DNA of 64,000 nt from positions 5,482,591 through 5,546,590 of the forward strand of contig LS997564.1 in NCBI GenBank assembly GCA_000469685.2. Reading direction: 5' to 3'. The translations under genes were made by a program, and so were the position numbers. Below, piece by piece: positions 15,207 through 26,159 of the stretch; the stretch's first letter is position 1; every line of letters starts with the position of its first letter. A model generated the notes under the pieces. It was not told the origin of the DNA. It saw only the letters and a program-made list of their open reading frames with translations, and made no database searches. The stretch is from Haemonchus contortus (lineage: Eukaryota > Nematoda > Chromadorea > Rhabditida > Trichostrongylidae).

Positions 15207-15349
15207 CCTTTGAAGTTTACGTATGTCGCCCGTAATCACACGGACCAGTCTAGCTCCCTGCACAAACAAAGTATGCACTTCACAGATCAAGAATTCACCA
15301 CGTGGAACCTGTTTGACGACGACCTCGCGTCGGATGCGGAACTGCAGGT
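15207..15349 (-). CDS. Coding-like exon of an unidentified gene (47 codons)
   Basis: Read on the minus strand, an acceptor CTCGCTTCTAG is followed by 47 open codons and a donor-like AGG|GTAGTA at 15207/15206. The peptide (LQFRIRREVVVKQVPRGEF, then LICEVHTLFVQGARLV, then RVITGDIRKLQR) alternates hydrophobic and basic residues as in a beta-rich domain and does not look like random translation. Another minus-strand open block lies upstream at about 15429-15640 (with CPNTVISRRLHDGIPGPDP). I could not connect the two, and I do not recognise the family. It could be a real gene piece or a decayed repeat. Confidence 0.3.
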
Positions 15350-16763
15350 CTAGAAGCGAGAAATTGGATCAGTACCGATTAGGTCAAGCGGTGGTCACGG
15401 TCTGATAAGTGATGACAGTTCGGCCGACTTAAGAGAAGCGTAAAATCTCGCGACCAATTTGGGTAAAGAAAGCGCACTGGCGCCCTGTGTATATTTTTCC
15501 TGGATCGGGTCCTGGAATGCCATCATGCAAACGACGAGATATCACCGTATTCGGGCAAGTCAACGGAGTGGTTCTCTGGACACTTTGGAGTGGTAACTGA
15601 GCTAGGATTCGACAAATAAAACCAAACAAACGATCCCGCACTAAGGTAAGTTAAGATCCCAGATGTTCACCCAGGGTGGGTAACTCTGTCCACCCAATGG
15701 GCAGAGCGCTGCTAGAAATCAGAGGATATAAAATCGGCAGAGGTCGTCTGCACTTCGTCCTTTTCAAGGTAACAAAGAACATCGACTGGTTCTTGACAAC
15801 GGTATAGTAGTTGAGGCCGTAAATCGACTATGAGATATATTCCAAAAAGATTAATAAATGTCAATCAATGGTCATTTATGGTTGTCATGAAATTACTTCT
15901 TACTGCAATTGAAGGAAACCAATCAATATCAGCACTTATCAGTTCTTCTTCCATCAGACGAGACCAGACAGTGTCACTCAAATGTCAAACAAGGACACAG
16001 GGCAGATACGGGTTCTCGTAGACGCGCGTCTTAGCGATCAGAATTCATACTGGCTTCCATGGAAAAGGGGGATTCCCATTCGTCTGGGAAAGGACACTCT
16101 TGTAATGTCCTTGAATTTGCGGTATTAGTAGCGGCTCCATAAACGAATGGCAAAAGTACAATGGCGACACACTATAACCACTCCTTCCCAGAGGCATTGG
16201 CTCGGGTAAATCCAATTTTGTTAGTACACGGCTCAAGCTGAAGGAATAGCTCTTCATAAAACGTTCTCCTTATGCCTTAGCTGAAATAATACCACTATCC
16301 ATTCCTTGGACATTTTATCCTATATTGGGGTTAGGGCATAATTCAGAGAGAATCTGGTCCATCACCACTCCCACTTGACCGTCACTGAACTGGAGCTCTA
16401 TTTGGTCCCAAATTTATTCGATTTCCATATCGAAGAGTTCGCATCTTGCTGGCATTACTCTCCGTTTGCATTTGGATTAGAATGAGATCCATGGGAAAAG
16501 TTAACTAGATGCTGGGAGCCTCGAATCTCCTTACTTAATGTCAACAAGGAAGTCAAGCAAGTAGCGACTCAGTAAAGCGGACAAATTAGAGATATGTCAC
16601 TGCTGAAAATGAATTGAATTTCAAGACGACATTTGTGGAAACTCCTCTTCAGGTTTGTGCTCAAACTATTCGAATTACGAGTCGCATACCTGAAAGTCAC
16701 GATGGAGTCTCCATCTGCTTACGCGACGGCCGATGAATAGAAAAAAAAAAGAAGAACGTATGA

Positions 16764-17012
16764 GTGGGTAGCGAAAAAAATCGTCCACTTAATGGATTGC
16801 CATATGTCAAATGCTGTGCACGCGAAAATGTTCGAATTGCGATCACTGTCAAGTGTGGGACGCGGAATCTAAAGAGGGCAGTCATACCTACATACCACAT
16901 GGGAAAAGACGAAATTTGGAAGGGAGGAGAGATGCAAGACTCAGTCTCGACTGAAATTGAAGGGAACCTCCCAGAGTACTTCCCCTCACTGCCACTCATC
17001 TCAGTGGGGAAG
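16764..17012 (+). CDS. Coding-like exon ending at a strong donor, unidentified
   Basis: An open plus-strand block ends exactly at GGGAAG|GTAAGAG (17012/17013), a strong donor. The peptide includes NVRIAITVKCGTRNL, VIPTYHMGKDEIWKGGEM and EGNLPEYFPSLPLISVGK. No clear acceptor marks its left edge. The next open block (about 17040-17268, with VVVVAFKSILPLEDPLLLW) is in a phase that does not join it. The opposite strand is also open for 120 codons, which weakens the case. The family is unknown. Confidence 0.2.
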
Positions 17013-17612
17013 GTAAGAGTCGCAATCTTGCAGACGACGATACTGGTTACCAGCATCACTAGTCTGCCCGCAACGCGTTGTGGTTGTTGCTTTCAAGTCC
17101 ATCCTCCCTCTAGAGGATCCTTTGCTTCTTTGGGATGACAAAATTGCCCTGTACCCACTTCCCAAAAGCAATAAAACAATAAAGTGCTTACAGCTTTACT
17201 CAAGTAGCTATTATATATGCTCTTCAGAGAGACAAACCGGTTCTTGGTCATTTACTTGGGCCCAATGAAACCCTTTCAGATTAATACTCTTAAACAAAGA
17301 ATTTATTACACTAGGCATTACAAAAGGGTTATTTCCTCTAATAGGGTAATTAAAGGAAGTTATGAGAAGTTCATCGAACACTCAGAAGTCTAATGATGGC
17401 TCTATTTCATTAAGCAGAACGCTGCAAGTCTAGCAAGCAAGGTGGACGAGGGTATTTATTTACTTATTAGTTCGTTTATTTATTCATGCATTCTATGACG
17501 TACAAACGCGAGCTATTGGAATAACTAGTGTAACTAGTAATAAGAACTCAGAAGAGTATGGTGTAAGTAATCCTGATAAGACCGACACTAATAAATTTTA
17601 AATCATCAAAAA

Positions 17613-17858
17613 ATGAAAATGGTTAGAAAAGAGTTTCGATGGAAAGAATTTTCAGAGACATTCCACCTCGACTCTGTTCTTTGGCCCTCTCGGTTCACCC
17701 ACCATGGGCGATTGTCACGTCCTCCAGAAAGACAGCTACTGCCGGGAAATGATTGGCAAGAGGCGTCAGGGGTCGGATTTTTCAATATCAAAGAAATGGT
17801 TGATGCCGAAAAGTACGCATATGTTCAGACGCCTCCGTTCCAACAGAGAAGCATGTGA
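17613..17858 (+). CDS. Hypothetical 81-codon open frame
   Basis: The frame starts at ATG in an A-rich context (CAAAAAATG) and ends at TGA. The peptide is mixed polar and aromatic (KEFRWKEFSETFHLDSVLW near the start, GFFNIKEMVDAEKYAYV near the end). It has no signal peptide, membrane segment or family motif that I recognise. It could be a small gene, an exon or chance. It is listed only because its composition is more protein-like than that of most short frames here. Confidence 0.15.
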   Translation: MKMVRKEFRWKEFSETFHLDSVLWPSRFTHHGRLSRPPERQLLPGNDWQEASGVGFFNIKEMVDAEKYAYVQTPPFQQRSM

Positions 17859-18381
17859 AAAATACATCTAAAAAACGATCAATCAATACTTCAAAATAGT
17901 AATGAGGAAGATCGTTTTTTATTTAAAAGTGCTGAAACACTCGCAAGAGCAACAGGTAGTCTACTGCCTACGGCAGCAAGCTCGAATTCAGGTAACGGCT
18001 TCACATTGCTGAGAAACTATTATACAAAAAGAATTGGCAGGTTCTTGAAATGGGAACAGCTGACATTCCTGATCAAAACCCAATCGGACAAGGGGAGCAA
18101 CACAACAGATAGCGCTGCTAAGTTACCAAAGGTCAATTACAATCATCAAAACTTATAGGATCTTGAAGCTGAGAAGTTCAAACGTCAAGCCGTGTGGAAG
18201 AGCTGTTCAGAATCGAACAATAGGAAAGTATGAGTGGAGGAATATCAAGAAAGGCTGCAAAATGAGGAGTTTAACCTAACCTTGAGTCAGAGTACAGCAC
18301 GAAGTACTGGCTACTGGCTAATGTAAAGGGTATCTAGACGTACATCTAGGGTATTAATCTACCGATAAAATTTGGAAACAG

Positions 18382-19011
18382 CTAAATTAATGGTAGATAT
18401 AGAAACAAATAAGCATTTACCGGAACAACAACATTCACGCAGCTTGAGTGGAAGTCGTTTCGTCGACTCCGCTCCACCTGACGACTACGGGCCACTGTAC
18501 ACCGTGCCGCACTCATACAATCATTGTAAGGAGTGACCGTTAGTGAGAAGGGATGGTTCATGATTTGAACACTGCAACTATTCGTCTGGCTCCAAAGACA
18601 CAGCACACGATTCTCTGGAATGAACGTATGGTCCTCATGGACGTTGTCGGGTCGAAAAGGAGATCTAGCTAGGGGATAAGAGCCCCAAGAATGGGCTTGG
18701 TTGACGTACACACCCAGAAGTGGCCGTGCCATGGCGGCCTCGTTGAGGCTGCACCATCCACAGTAAAGCATTAGGACGCCGATGAAGAGTACGCTAGTGC
18801 GAGAGACGCTCAGACGATTACAGACAAATAAACTCGTACAACCGCTCTTGCTTATCTTTTTTTTGGAACCTTTGAAAATTTGAAAATGTGCCGATTCACG
18901 CGCCCTCTTTGCCATCGCACAATTTTGCACTGTTCCTTCCACTATTTCCCTTAAACTACCCTCTTCAAAGTTATTATCGCGATCTGTCTCATCAAGCATC
19001 TCCACCAGCAT
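18382..19011 (-). CDS. Hypothetical protein, orphan 209-codon open frame with one hydrophobic segment
   Basis: I do not recognise this protein. It is the longest open frame in the window (209 codons from ATG at 19011). Residues 1-70 are charged, with a basic stretch GSKKKISKSG. Residues 72-86 (TSVLFIGVLMLYCGW) could be a signal anchor or an internal signal sequence, and the rest holds cysteines at about 138, 146, 165, 171 and 191, suggesting an exported, disulfide-bonded region. A basic run RSRQVERSRR near 175-184 could be a processing site. On the minus strand a donor CCG|GTAAATG lies at 18421/18420, so the true exon may end there and join another exon. A possible acceptor (AACTCAG, AG at 51-50 of 19000) lies upstream at about 19050. 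It may be a first exon or an internal exon. No neighbouring exon is convincing, so the gene remains partial. Confidence 0.45.
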   Translation of the reverse strand: MLVEMLDETDRDNNFEEGSLREIVEGTVQNCAMAKRARESAHFQIFKGSKKKISKSGCTSLFVCNRLSVSRTSVLFIGVLMLYCGWCSLNEAAMARPLLGVYVNQAHSWGSYPLARSPFRPDNVHEDHTFIPENRVLCLWSQTNSCSVQIMNHPFSLTVTPYNDCMSAARCTVARSRQVERSRRNDFHSSCVNVVVPVNAYLFLYLPLI

Positions 19012-19689
19012 TTGATATCGGCTGATCGGTCGATGTTTGAGGTAATCTACTGAGTTTATTTATGCATTTACATATTCGTCTGTTACGCCGGATAAGGTAC
19101 AAGGAGAAACTGAACAACTTCCTTCAACCTTTAACTTAAAAATGGTCTAAAATATGAGATCAGCGTACGGTCAGTCCAAATGGCCTGCACCTCTGGGAAA
19201 CGACCGTAGTTTGAATGTAAAAGAATCTGCGGACATCACAAAACAGCTGTCACGAGTCAACTTGAGGAGTTCTCTGCAAAACTGCACGTTCAAACTTCTC
19301 AAAATTTTGCCCTTTGACGTCAATGCCAGTGGACACCATCTTTTTCAAGAAGTATATATGACTTAAAAGTGCAGCCACGCACGCGCACAGTGCAGGAACG
19401 AGACAGCTGTTCTCCAGCTGATAACAGCAGCTTCTCAGCTGATGAAAGTGTCATTTGAGAATCCCTAACAGAAAAATGGATAGAATCGATTATTAGTAAT
19501 AAAAAATTAGCAACGATAATAGTCCTGAGGAATGGTTGTGCTCTTTAACTCATTAAGACTGCTTGAACTACCGGTGAATCACCTCTGGACTACCATGAGA
19601 TCGCCGTTCATATCGGTGTATCACAGGCAGAGGAAGTGCGCATACTATCAATTGCATGGTAATAGGAAGAATCCTTCAATCTTCTCAGA

Positions 19690-19885
19690 GGCGATCCAAG
19701 TTTTCCATCCCTCCGGAGTCGGGTAACTGGCATCAGATTTGCCTGGGAGGATAAAAGCATAAGCTTTATCGACCGGCCACCTCAAATCACTGAATGGACC
19801 TATGGTATATGAGTTCAAAATGCCACCACGATTCTGAGTGGTAGTCGAATGTGGAGAACATCGCAGGAAGGGGATCGATTAATGC
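19690..19885 (+). mobile_element. SINE-like dispersed repeat, body and tail only
   Basis: CAAGTTTTCCATCCCTCCGG, then TTTGCCTGGGAGGATAAAAG, then a tail with GAGTTCAAAATGCCACCACG and GTAGTCGAATG, match the body and tail order of the other copies. The left part with A and B boxes is not evident. Confidence 0.5.
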
Positions 19886-22654
19886 GGAAGGCTTTTTCAT
19901 TTACCCTCTACCATCCATATCAATTACATAACTTTTGAGGGAAAAAGGATAAACTCACTCGGCATCAATCAATCATAATTCTACTTTAGAAAAAAAAGTC
20001 AAAAAAATTTTAGCGATATTAAAAGACATATTTGAAATTTTTTTCGCTTTTACTTTCAACGCACTAATTTGAAAAGTAAAAGCTAAATAAAATAGGGTAA
20101 TTTTTAGCAGACAAAAACTGCAGACAACCACCAACCTCCCTTTGCCGAATGCAAGGAGGGGGTCACTCTCGGGAACCTTTTGTCCATTTTCGGACATGAT
20201 CCTCCAAGTCGGGAAAGTGCAATTGGGTAGGTGAATAGGGAGCGCGGTCGCCAAGCCGCCTATTGTGACCGCCCTGTAAACCTTGACTGCGACCTTTTCA
20301 CTAGGCATATACATTTGTTTGTCAAGTTTTTGTGTTTTACAATTGACATAAGACGTACCAAGAGTGGCCGCATTGGAATCGCACATTCGGAAGTGCGTAT
20401 GTATGTCCTTTTATGCTTATCTGGTGACTGGTACCTGTAGTAGCCGAGTAATGTGTCATCCATTTCTTCTTTAAAACTCAAGAGATTATGATAGGACTGT
20501 ATACTTCAATCTGTATAGAAGATTTGTAGAACGTTTTGAAAGATTCGTCTAATTTGGGGCTTTTGAAGGGCCATGAAACCTAGAACAGCACTCACGTCGT
20601 CGTACTGATTCCAAAAACTATAGAACCATCGAGTTATCAAGTCAGTAGTAGGTAATAAGTGATAATAGCGTTCAAAATGGTTCGATGGAGAGCTAGGAAA
20701 CAGAAGTAACAAAATAATGTAATTGATGGTGGGGGTTTCGATGCATTCAGAGGGGAAAAATCATTGAAAGTTAATGATTAGAATCAGAAGCCGACGAGGG
20801 AGTCCCTTTAGCTGTTCAGTCGGGGTTTTCCAGATCTTAATCTAAAGTTTCCAGATTGTCATTCCACTCACGAAGCATCACCAAGCAGAAGTTTCAGTCT
20901 AGTTATTCTTATAGCCCAGGGAAAGGGAAAAACCTTGATGGAGTGAGTGGAAAAGTGAGGTCATCTTGGAACGGAGAGGATTCCAGCTCCGAGGTCTATA
21001 CCGGATACGTTTTATAGTGGAACTAAGTGGGTGGAAAAGCAGGCACTAACCAGGGCTTTTGTCGGCAGCATCTTTGATGTCGATGAATTAACTGGGGGTT
21101 CTATTGAAAAAACACCAAAATGGCGATGGCGACATTACGCCGGTTTATCTTCACCATAGGCTGCCATGGGAAGGTGGACGATGACCACTGCCCGCCAGTA
21201 TTACTAACAGGACAAAGCTGCTATAAGGAATCTAGGTAGATTCATTCAAAAAACGGCTGCTTGAACACGACCCAGGTCAATCGTTTCACGTGTATTTGTA
21301 AGATTGGGTATGCTTCTACGTATACGCAGGTATTTTTGTATGGAGAGGATAATTTCCAGGCCAACAATCTCTAAACTGCAACTTAGAAATTCCCTCAGGA
21401 GCGATTAACGGACCTCTCGAAAAAAGCTCGAACGCATCTCTTTCAAAAAGAAGGGAAGGATGTACAGCTTCTCAAAATCGCAATTCATCAAATTCATTTA
21501 ACATAAGTACGAGAACTTCCTCAATTTTTCATTAATACAACTTCCCTCTGCCTTACTAAGTGTTAAGCACGTCTTTTATTCCCGTCCCCAACCCCTCACT
21601 TCAATTCCCTGTAATTTATCCCACTGACCAGTTCCCACTGCTAAAACAATTCTATTTTGTATCGTTCCCGGGACATCTTCCTCTGATCCATAGGGAACCC
21701 AGATCGGACAAGCCCGTTATGGAGCCTCTAGAACAGCTGTCACTATTTTTATGGAATCTTATCTCAAGTGGATTTCCGTGAAAATCGCTCAACTACCAGC
21801 TTGGAGGAAGGAGAGGGTATAATAAGTTCGTCACTTGACTTATTAATTTTATGACATTGTAGCTCTGATATAAACCCCTCTTATACAACTTACGTGACTT
21901 GAAATAGTGAGGAGACTGACAATGTTACCCTCGTCCCTGAAGAAAGCGATGCCAGCAAAGGAAACTCGCTGCCAACCTCTGACTGCCAGCTGTATTCCCA
22001 CGGAAATATGTATTAGGGGTGAAAACCCCAGCCTAATTCCCCACTGATAACCATTGTATTATATCGAACATGTGTCGTTGGATCATCCCCATTAAGTCGG
22101 AGACGACAATTTTTCTAAAGAGCCCGTAGAAACCACGTAAAACACATATTTTTTTGGCAATAATTCACCACGCAGCTGATTTTTTGCCTGCCTTGGGTAG
22201 CCTGAAGTCGATTACACAGCCCGTCTTGCACTTTTCTTCTGCAAAATCTACTGTGCCCCTTTACTCCATTTCACTGTTACAGACGTTAATTCAATTGCGT
22301 CCAGCGAAACGGTCGGCAAGGAATGGACGAATGAAACGTATTCATGGTAGGGAAAGTGGAAAGTAGAGCTCCTTCTGTATGACTCTCAAATCTCCAAAAG
22401 AAAACCTGTCAAAAAAAGGCCCGCGAGAAAAAAATAGTTGAGTAATGAAGAAATACTTCAAAACACGCTCGGACCGCTTTATTATAGCTTTCTCCTTCTT
22501 GACGAACATAAACGGCCTGACTCCTGGGAACTCCGCGAAAAACTTTTGTTCTGTTTGAATCCATTACTCCATACAACCTTAGCACCGCCATGCCATATCA
22601 GAACCATCATACTATCATCATTTTAACATCATATAAATATTTTCTATCATAACA

Positions 22655-22830
22655 CCGTAGCTGTGGGGAGAGTTAAAGGATACCAAACTAGCCTGGGAAA
22701 ATGAAAACTGTGATTTATGCATTTGCTGGCCACCGCCATTCATTGCATAGGCCACATGCGCATTTGAAACATCATCGTAATTCTGAATGTAAGCCGAATA
22801 ACGGCGCCTAAACGCGGAAGATTTCGACCT
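22655..22830 (+). mobile_element. SINE-like dispersed repeat, 3' part
   Basis: GATACCAAACTAGCCTGGGA parallels GATACCAGGCTAGTCTGGGA of the 25.3-kb copy, and CATTGCATAGGCCACATGCG followed by CATTTGAAACATCATCG parallels the tail of the 47.1-kb copy. The head is absent or too diverged to see. Confidence 0.5.
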
Positions 22831-24168
22831 TTAACTTCCATTAACCATAATATCATATGTATTATCATAAGTATGCCAAATTATCTCAGAACTGTAAGCG
22901 TTTTGTTAGTTGCCGAGAAATTTAACAAAAGCGAAATTCATTTTTTGAGTGATGTTGACCTATGACTTATGATATGCAGAGGCCACGCTGACTTTTTCTG
23001 CATTGCCCTTTCCCACTCGTCATCGTATCAGCGCAGCTGATCTAGGCTGCTCGCTTCCTCGTGAAAACAACCGGCTTTGTCCGGAGGGACTAACAAAAAC
23101 TATTGCAGCAAAATGAACACGGCCTAGTGAGAGTTGCAAAATGTTATAAGAAAGGGACGAAAAGGAGGAAGACTGGGGAACTTCTGAAATACCTATAAAG
23201 CTACAATAAAATGAGAATGGAGAATGAACCGAGAAATCCGGGGAATATTAGCACTACAAAGAAGGAAATTTATGGAAATTATTGCAAAATCAAAAAAGAA
23301 AGAAAATTTTGAGCGACTTCCTAATATGCAAATTCCTCCATTAAGGAGATTCTGGTCCTGGATTTTCCTTTTTTTTTCGCACCAGCGAGTAACCTAGTTG
23401 CATCTTCTGCAGTTTCAAGCCCAAACAACGATGGTTATAGTTTGCGGAATGTATCCAAAAATCCTAAATTTAAACCCGTGCAGCAAAAATTTGAAATACC
23501 AGGTCGGAGGTATATTAAACATTCTTTATTGTTTCTTGTCCAAAATTTAAGAAATCTCTGCGAATTGAAATTCTATCTAAGATTCTCCCAACGGCCCTGC
23601 AGTGGCAGAATTCGAATATCGGCTGTTAAAATGAAACTGCAGAAAATGCAACTGAATTGCCTTCAATAATGACTTTCGTTCATTTTAATGGATCTCATGC
23701 ACAGAAAGTGATGCTAGAAATCTTCCCGAGAATCGGATTGTTCAGAGTTTACAGTTTTTCAAAAAATATTTCCGATACCCCAATGACACAAATGTCACAG
23801 TCATCAAACTTCCGCGGATCTGATCTTTGGCCTGGCTACCCAGGCTTAGCATTATTTGGTAAACCAAAACAACATCAGGTGTTGAGTTCGCAGCGGCGGC
23901 AGTTGGATCATCACCAAAGGTTAACGATCGTTCTTCGATGGGGTTATCATTTTTGATGGGTACTCATTAGCATCCTGTGGGGCATGTTTTTATCGCGAGA
24001 TCTTTGACATAGTATGAAGAGAGGGAAGGTTCTTGCAATAGTAGTTAGGAGATCGTACTAGATAGAAAATCGTTTTTTTAACTTCAAGGAAATTTCGTGC
24101 TTAAATTATACTTCCGCATCCCTTGATCATTAGCTACCCTGTAGATAGTTCAACTGTTATGGAAGGAC

Positions 24169-24265
24169 TATATACCAGCTTAAAATGAGATGAAACTGTC
24201 AAGTCTTTTGAACAGTTTCATCTCAGTTTAAGCTGGTATATACAAACAGTTTAAGCTGGTATATA
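24169..24265. repeat. Short hairpin repeat with one arm duplicated
   Basis: The left arm (24169-24199, beginning TATATACCAGCTTAAAATGA) is the near-exact reverse complement of 24212-24242, with a 12-base loop. The last 20 bases of the right arm (CAGTTTAAGCTGGTATATA) are then repeated directly at 24247-24265. There is no coding frame. It looks like a very small foldback element that has suffered a partial tandem duplication. Confidence 0.85.
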
Positions 24266-25213
24266 CAACTTCCATGGGTATCCCACTACAGCCGAACACA
24301 TGCAGACCTGCGTGACAGCCCTACCTATTTAATGGCTAGAAAAACCACAACCGGAATTCACACTTGAGACTTTTTCGGCGATTTATTACAGGAAATCGCA
24401 TGAAGTGCCCGTTGCGCTGTTATCACAACGCTTTGGCATAAAATATTGATTTGCCGCGCAAACGAGTTCGCTTCAATTTGCTGCCCCATTCGCTATTGCT
24501 AACTATTTTTTCGAGTTCCAGTGAATGTAACGGTGTGGTGCTATTTATGTAACACCCGCTTCATAGCCTGGAGCTAGCATGCCGGAAGTACGGTTACCGA
24601 AGACCGAAGGTCGTTCAGATCGCACCCAGTTATTAAGATCAGAGTGTTCTACCAGCCTAATGTACTGCAACATTTTGGATTCATAAAAAAAGCCCATTGC
24701 AGTACTTCTCAACGGATGTTTTCCAGTTAGGTGTAATGTTTTGCGGAATTCTGCTATGAGAATTTGTTTACCACAGATAGAATTACCTATTATGTGTAAA
24801 CAAGGGGAGGCTTTTATGACATTTTCGTACAATTTCGATACCCTCGACAACATTCGACTGGAAGTCATACTAAAAAATAATCGTTAACCTTCGATGAAGG
24901 TTCAGCCATTGCCGTCGCCCTTGCGATTGTTTTGGTGCGTTGAATAAACATTACGCTCGAAAAGGGAATGTCCAACGCTGAAAAACCTGGCGTGTTTGGA
25001 GACCACTCGAGAGGCACACTTCAAGGGGCGTCTGCGAACTTTTCGTGAGGGTCATCGGAGTATATGTAGTAAGGGACACCTAACTATAAGGGGTAAATAT
25101 AAGTGGATGGAAGGAACGAAATGCATGAGGTATTCTGTGTAGTTTCTCTTATGAAACAGTGAAATCAATTTGCAGTTTTTTTATTTGCATTATGTATTTA
25201 AAATAGAGGGAAG

Positions 25214-25505
25214 ACGGTGGTGGTGCAGTGGCATACGGCGCGCTATCACAACGAATGGTCGTGGATCGATTCTCGGATATATATCCATTAAAGTACACTA
25301 AGACTCCCAACCTTCCGGGGTCGTTTGATTGATACCAGGCTAGTCTGGGAGGATAAAAACACTGACTTGTACATAGGCCGACCATCGTAAGTCATCGTAT
25401 AGGCACACTCACATTCAAAACAAACTTACGATTCCGAATGCAAATGGAATGCGGGGCGCATCCCAAGCCGGGATAGATATTCAGACCTTGATGTGGATAG
25501 CATAA
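25214..25505 (+). mobile_element. SINE-like dispersed repeat, copy with tRNA-like head
   Basis: This copy keeps an A-box-like TGGTGCAGTGG (25221-25231) and a B-box-like GGATCGATTCTCG (25263-25275), the spacing expected of a tRNA-derived polymerase III promoter. The body carries CTTCCGGGGTC, GATACCAGGCTAGTCTGGGA and GGATAAAAACACTGACTTG, and the tail ATGGAATGCGGGGCGCATCC. The same blocks recur at five other places in the window, always on the plus strand. Confidence 0.65.
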
Positions 25506-26159
25506 TGGACAAATGAAGGAAGATTTAAAAAACAAGAAGACAAAAATCCTTGGTGAGCTATTCGTTTCTTTTATCCCTATACGTTTGTTCCTCATTTTCT
25601 GATCTTTTATTTCTAGGACAGCCGCTAGGAATCTGCATTAATCTCCAGCCTTCCTTGCACTAGAGCTGTCACTTACTCTACTGGTTTCAATCAAAAAAGT
25701 ACGTCCATCAATCAATCGTTCGCCGTCGTCAGTCTTTCATCTTCGGTCGCTCGTGCTGGGGTGCAGATGTCTGCGTTGGTCCATTAAACGCTATTATCGC
25801 GTTTCTCCTCAACAAAAAGATGAGCATTTGCCGAGTAATCGCTCAACCTCTTTCTTCGATACCCCGTAGTGATGAACCAGATGGCTGTGACCACCTGCTG
25901 CCACCACTGAAATTTATTTCACAAGGCCATCGAACATGCAAAATAGATTATCAGGGTAGGCAGAGGTCAGAAGGGGACATTCCGATTCAATTTCAATTAA
26001 TTAATATTAATTGGAACCATCTCAAAATTCAGAAGCGGACATCCGACACGCTCTTCTTTTTTGCACTATCAAAATTCGGTAGCGTGGCAAGGAATAAGGG
26101 ATTCATCTTTGGCTTTGAAACTTTCTTTGGTATTTTTCGCATTTGTATAAATTAAAATG

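Noticed and set aside
16697..17059. 120-codon minus-strand open frame
   Set aside because: The plus strand over the same bases ends at a strong donor and reads more like protein; neither is certain.
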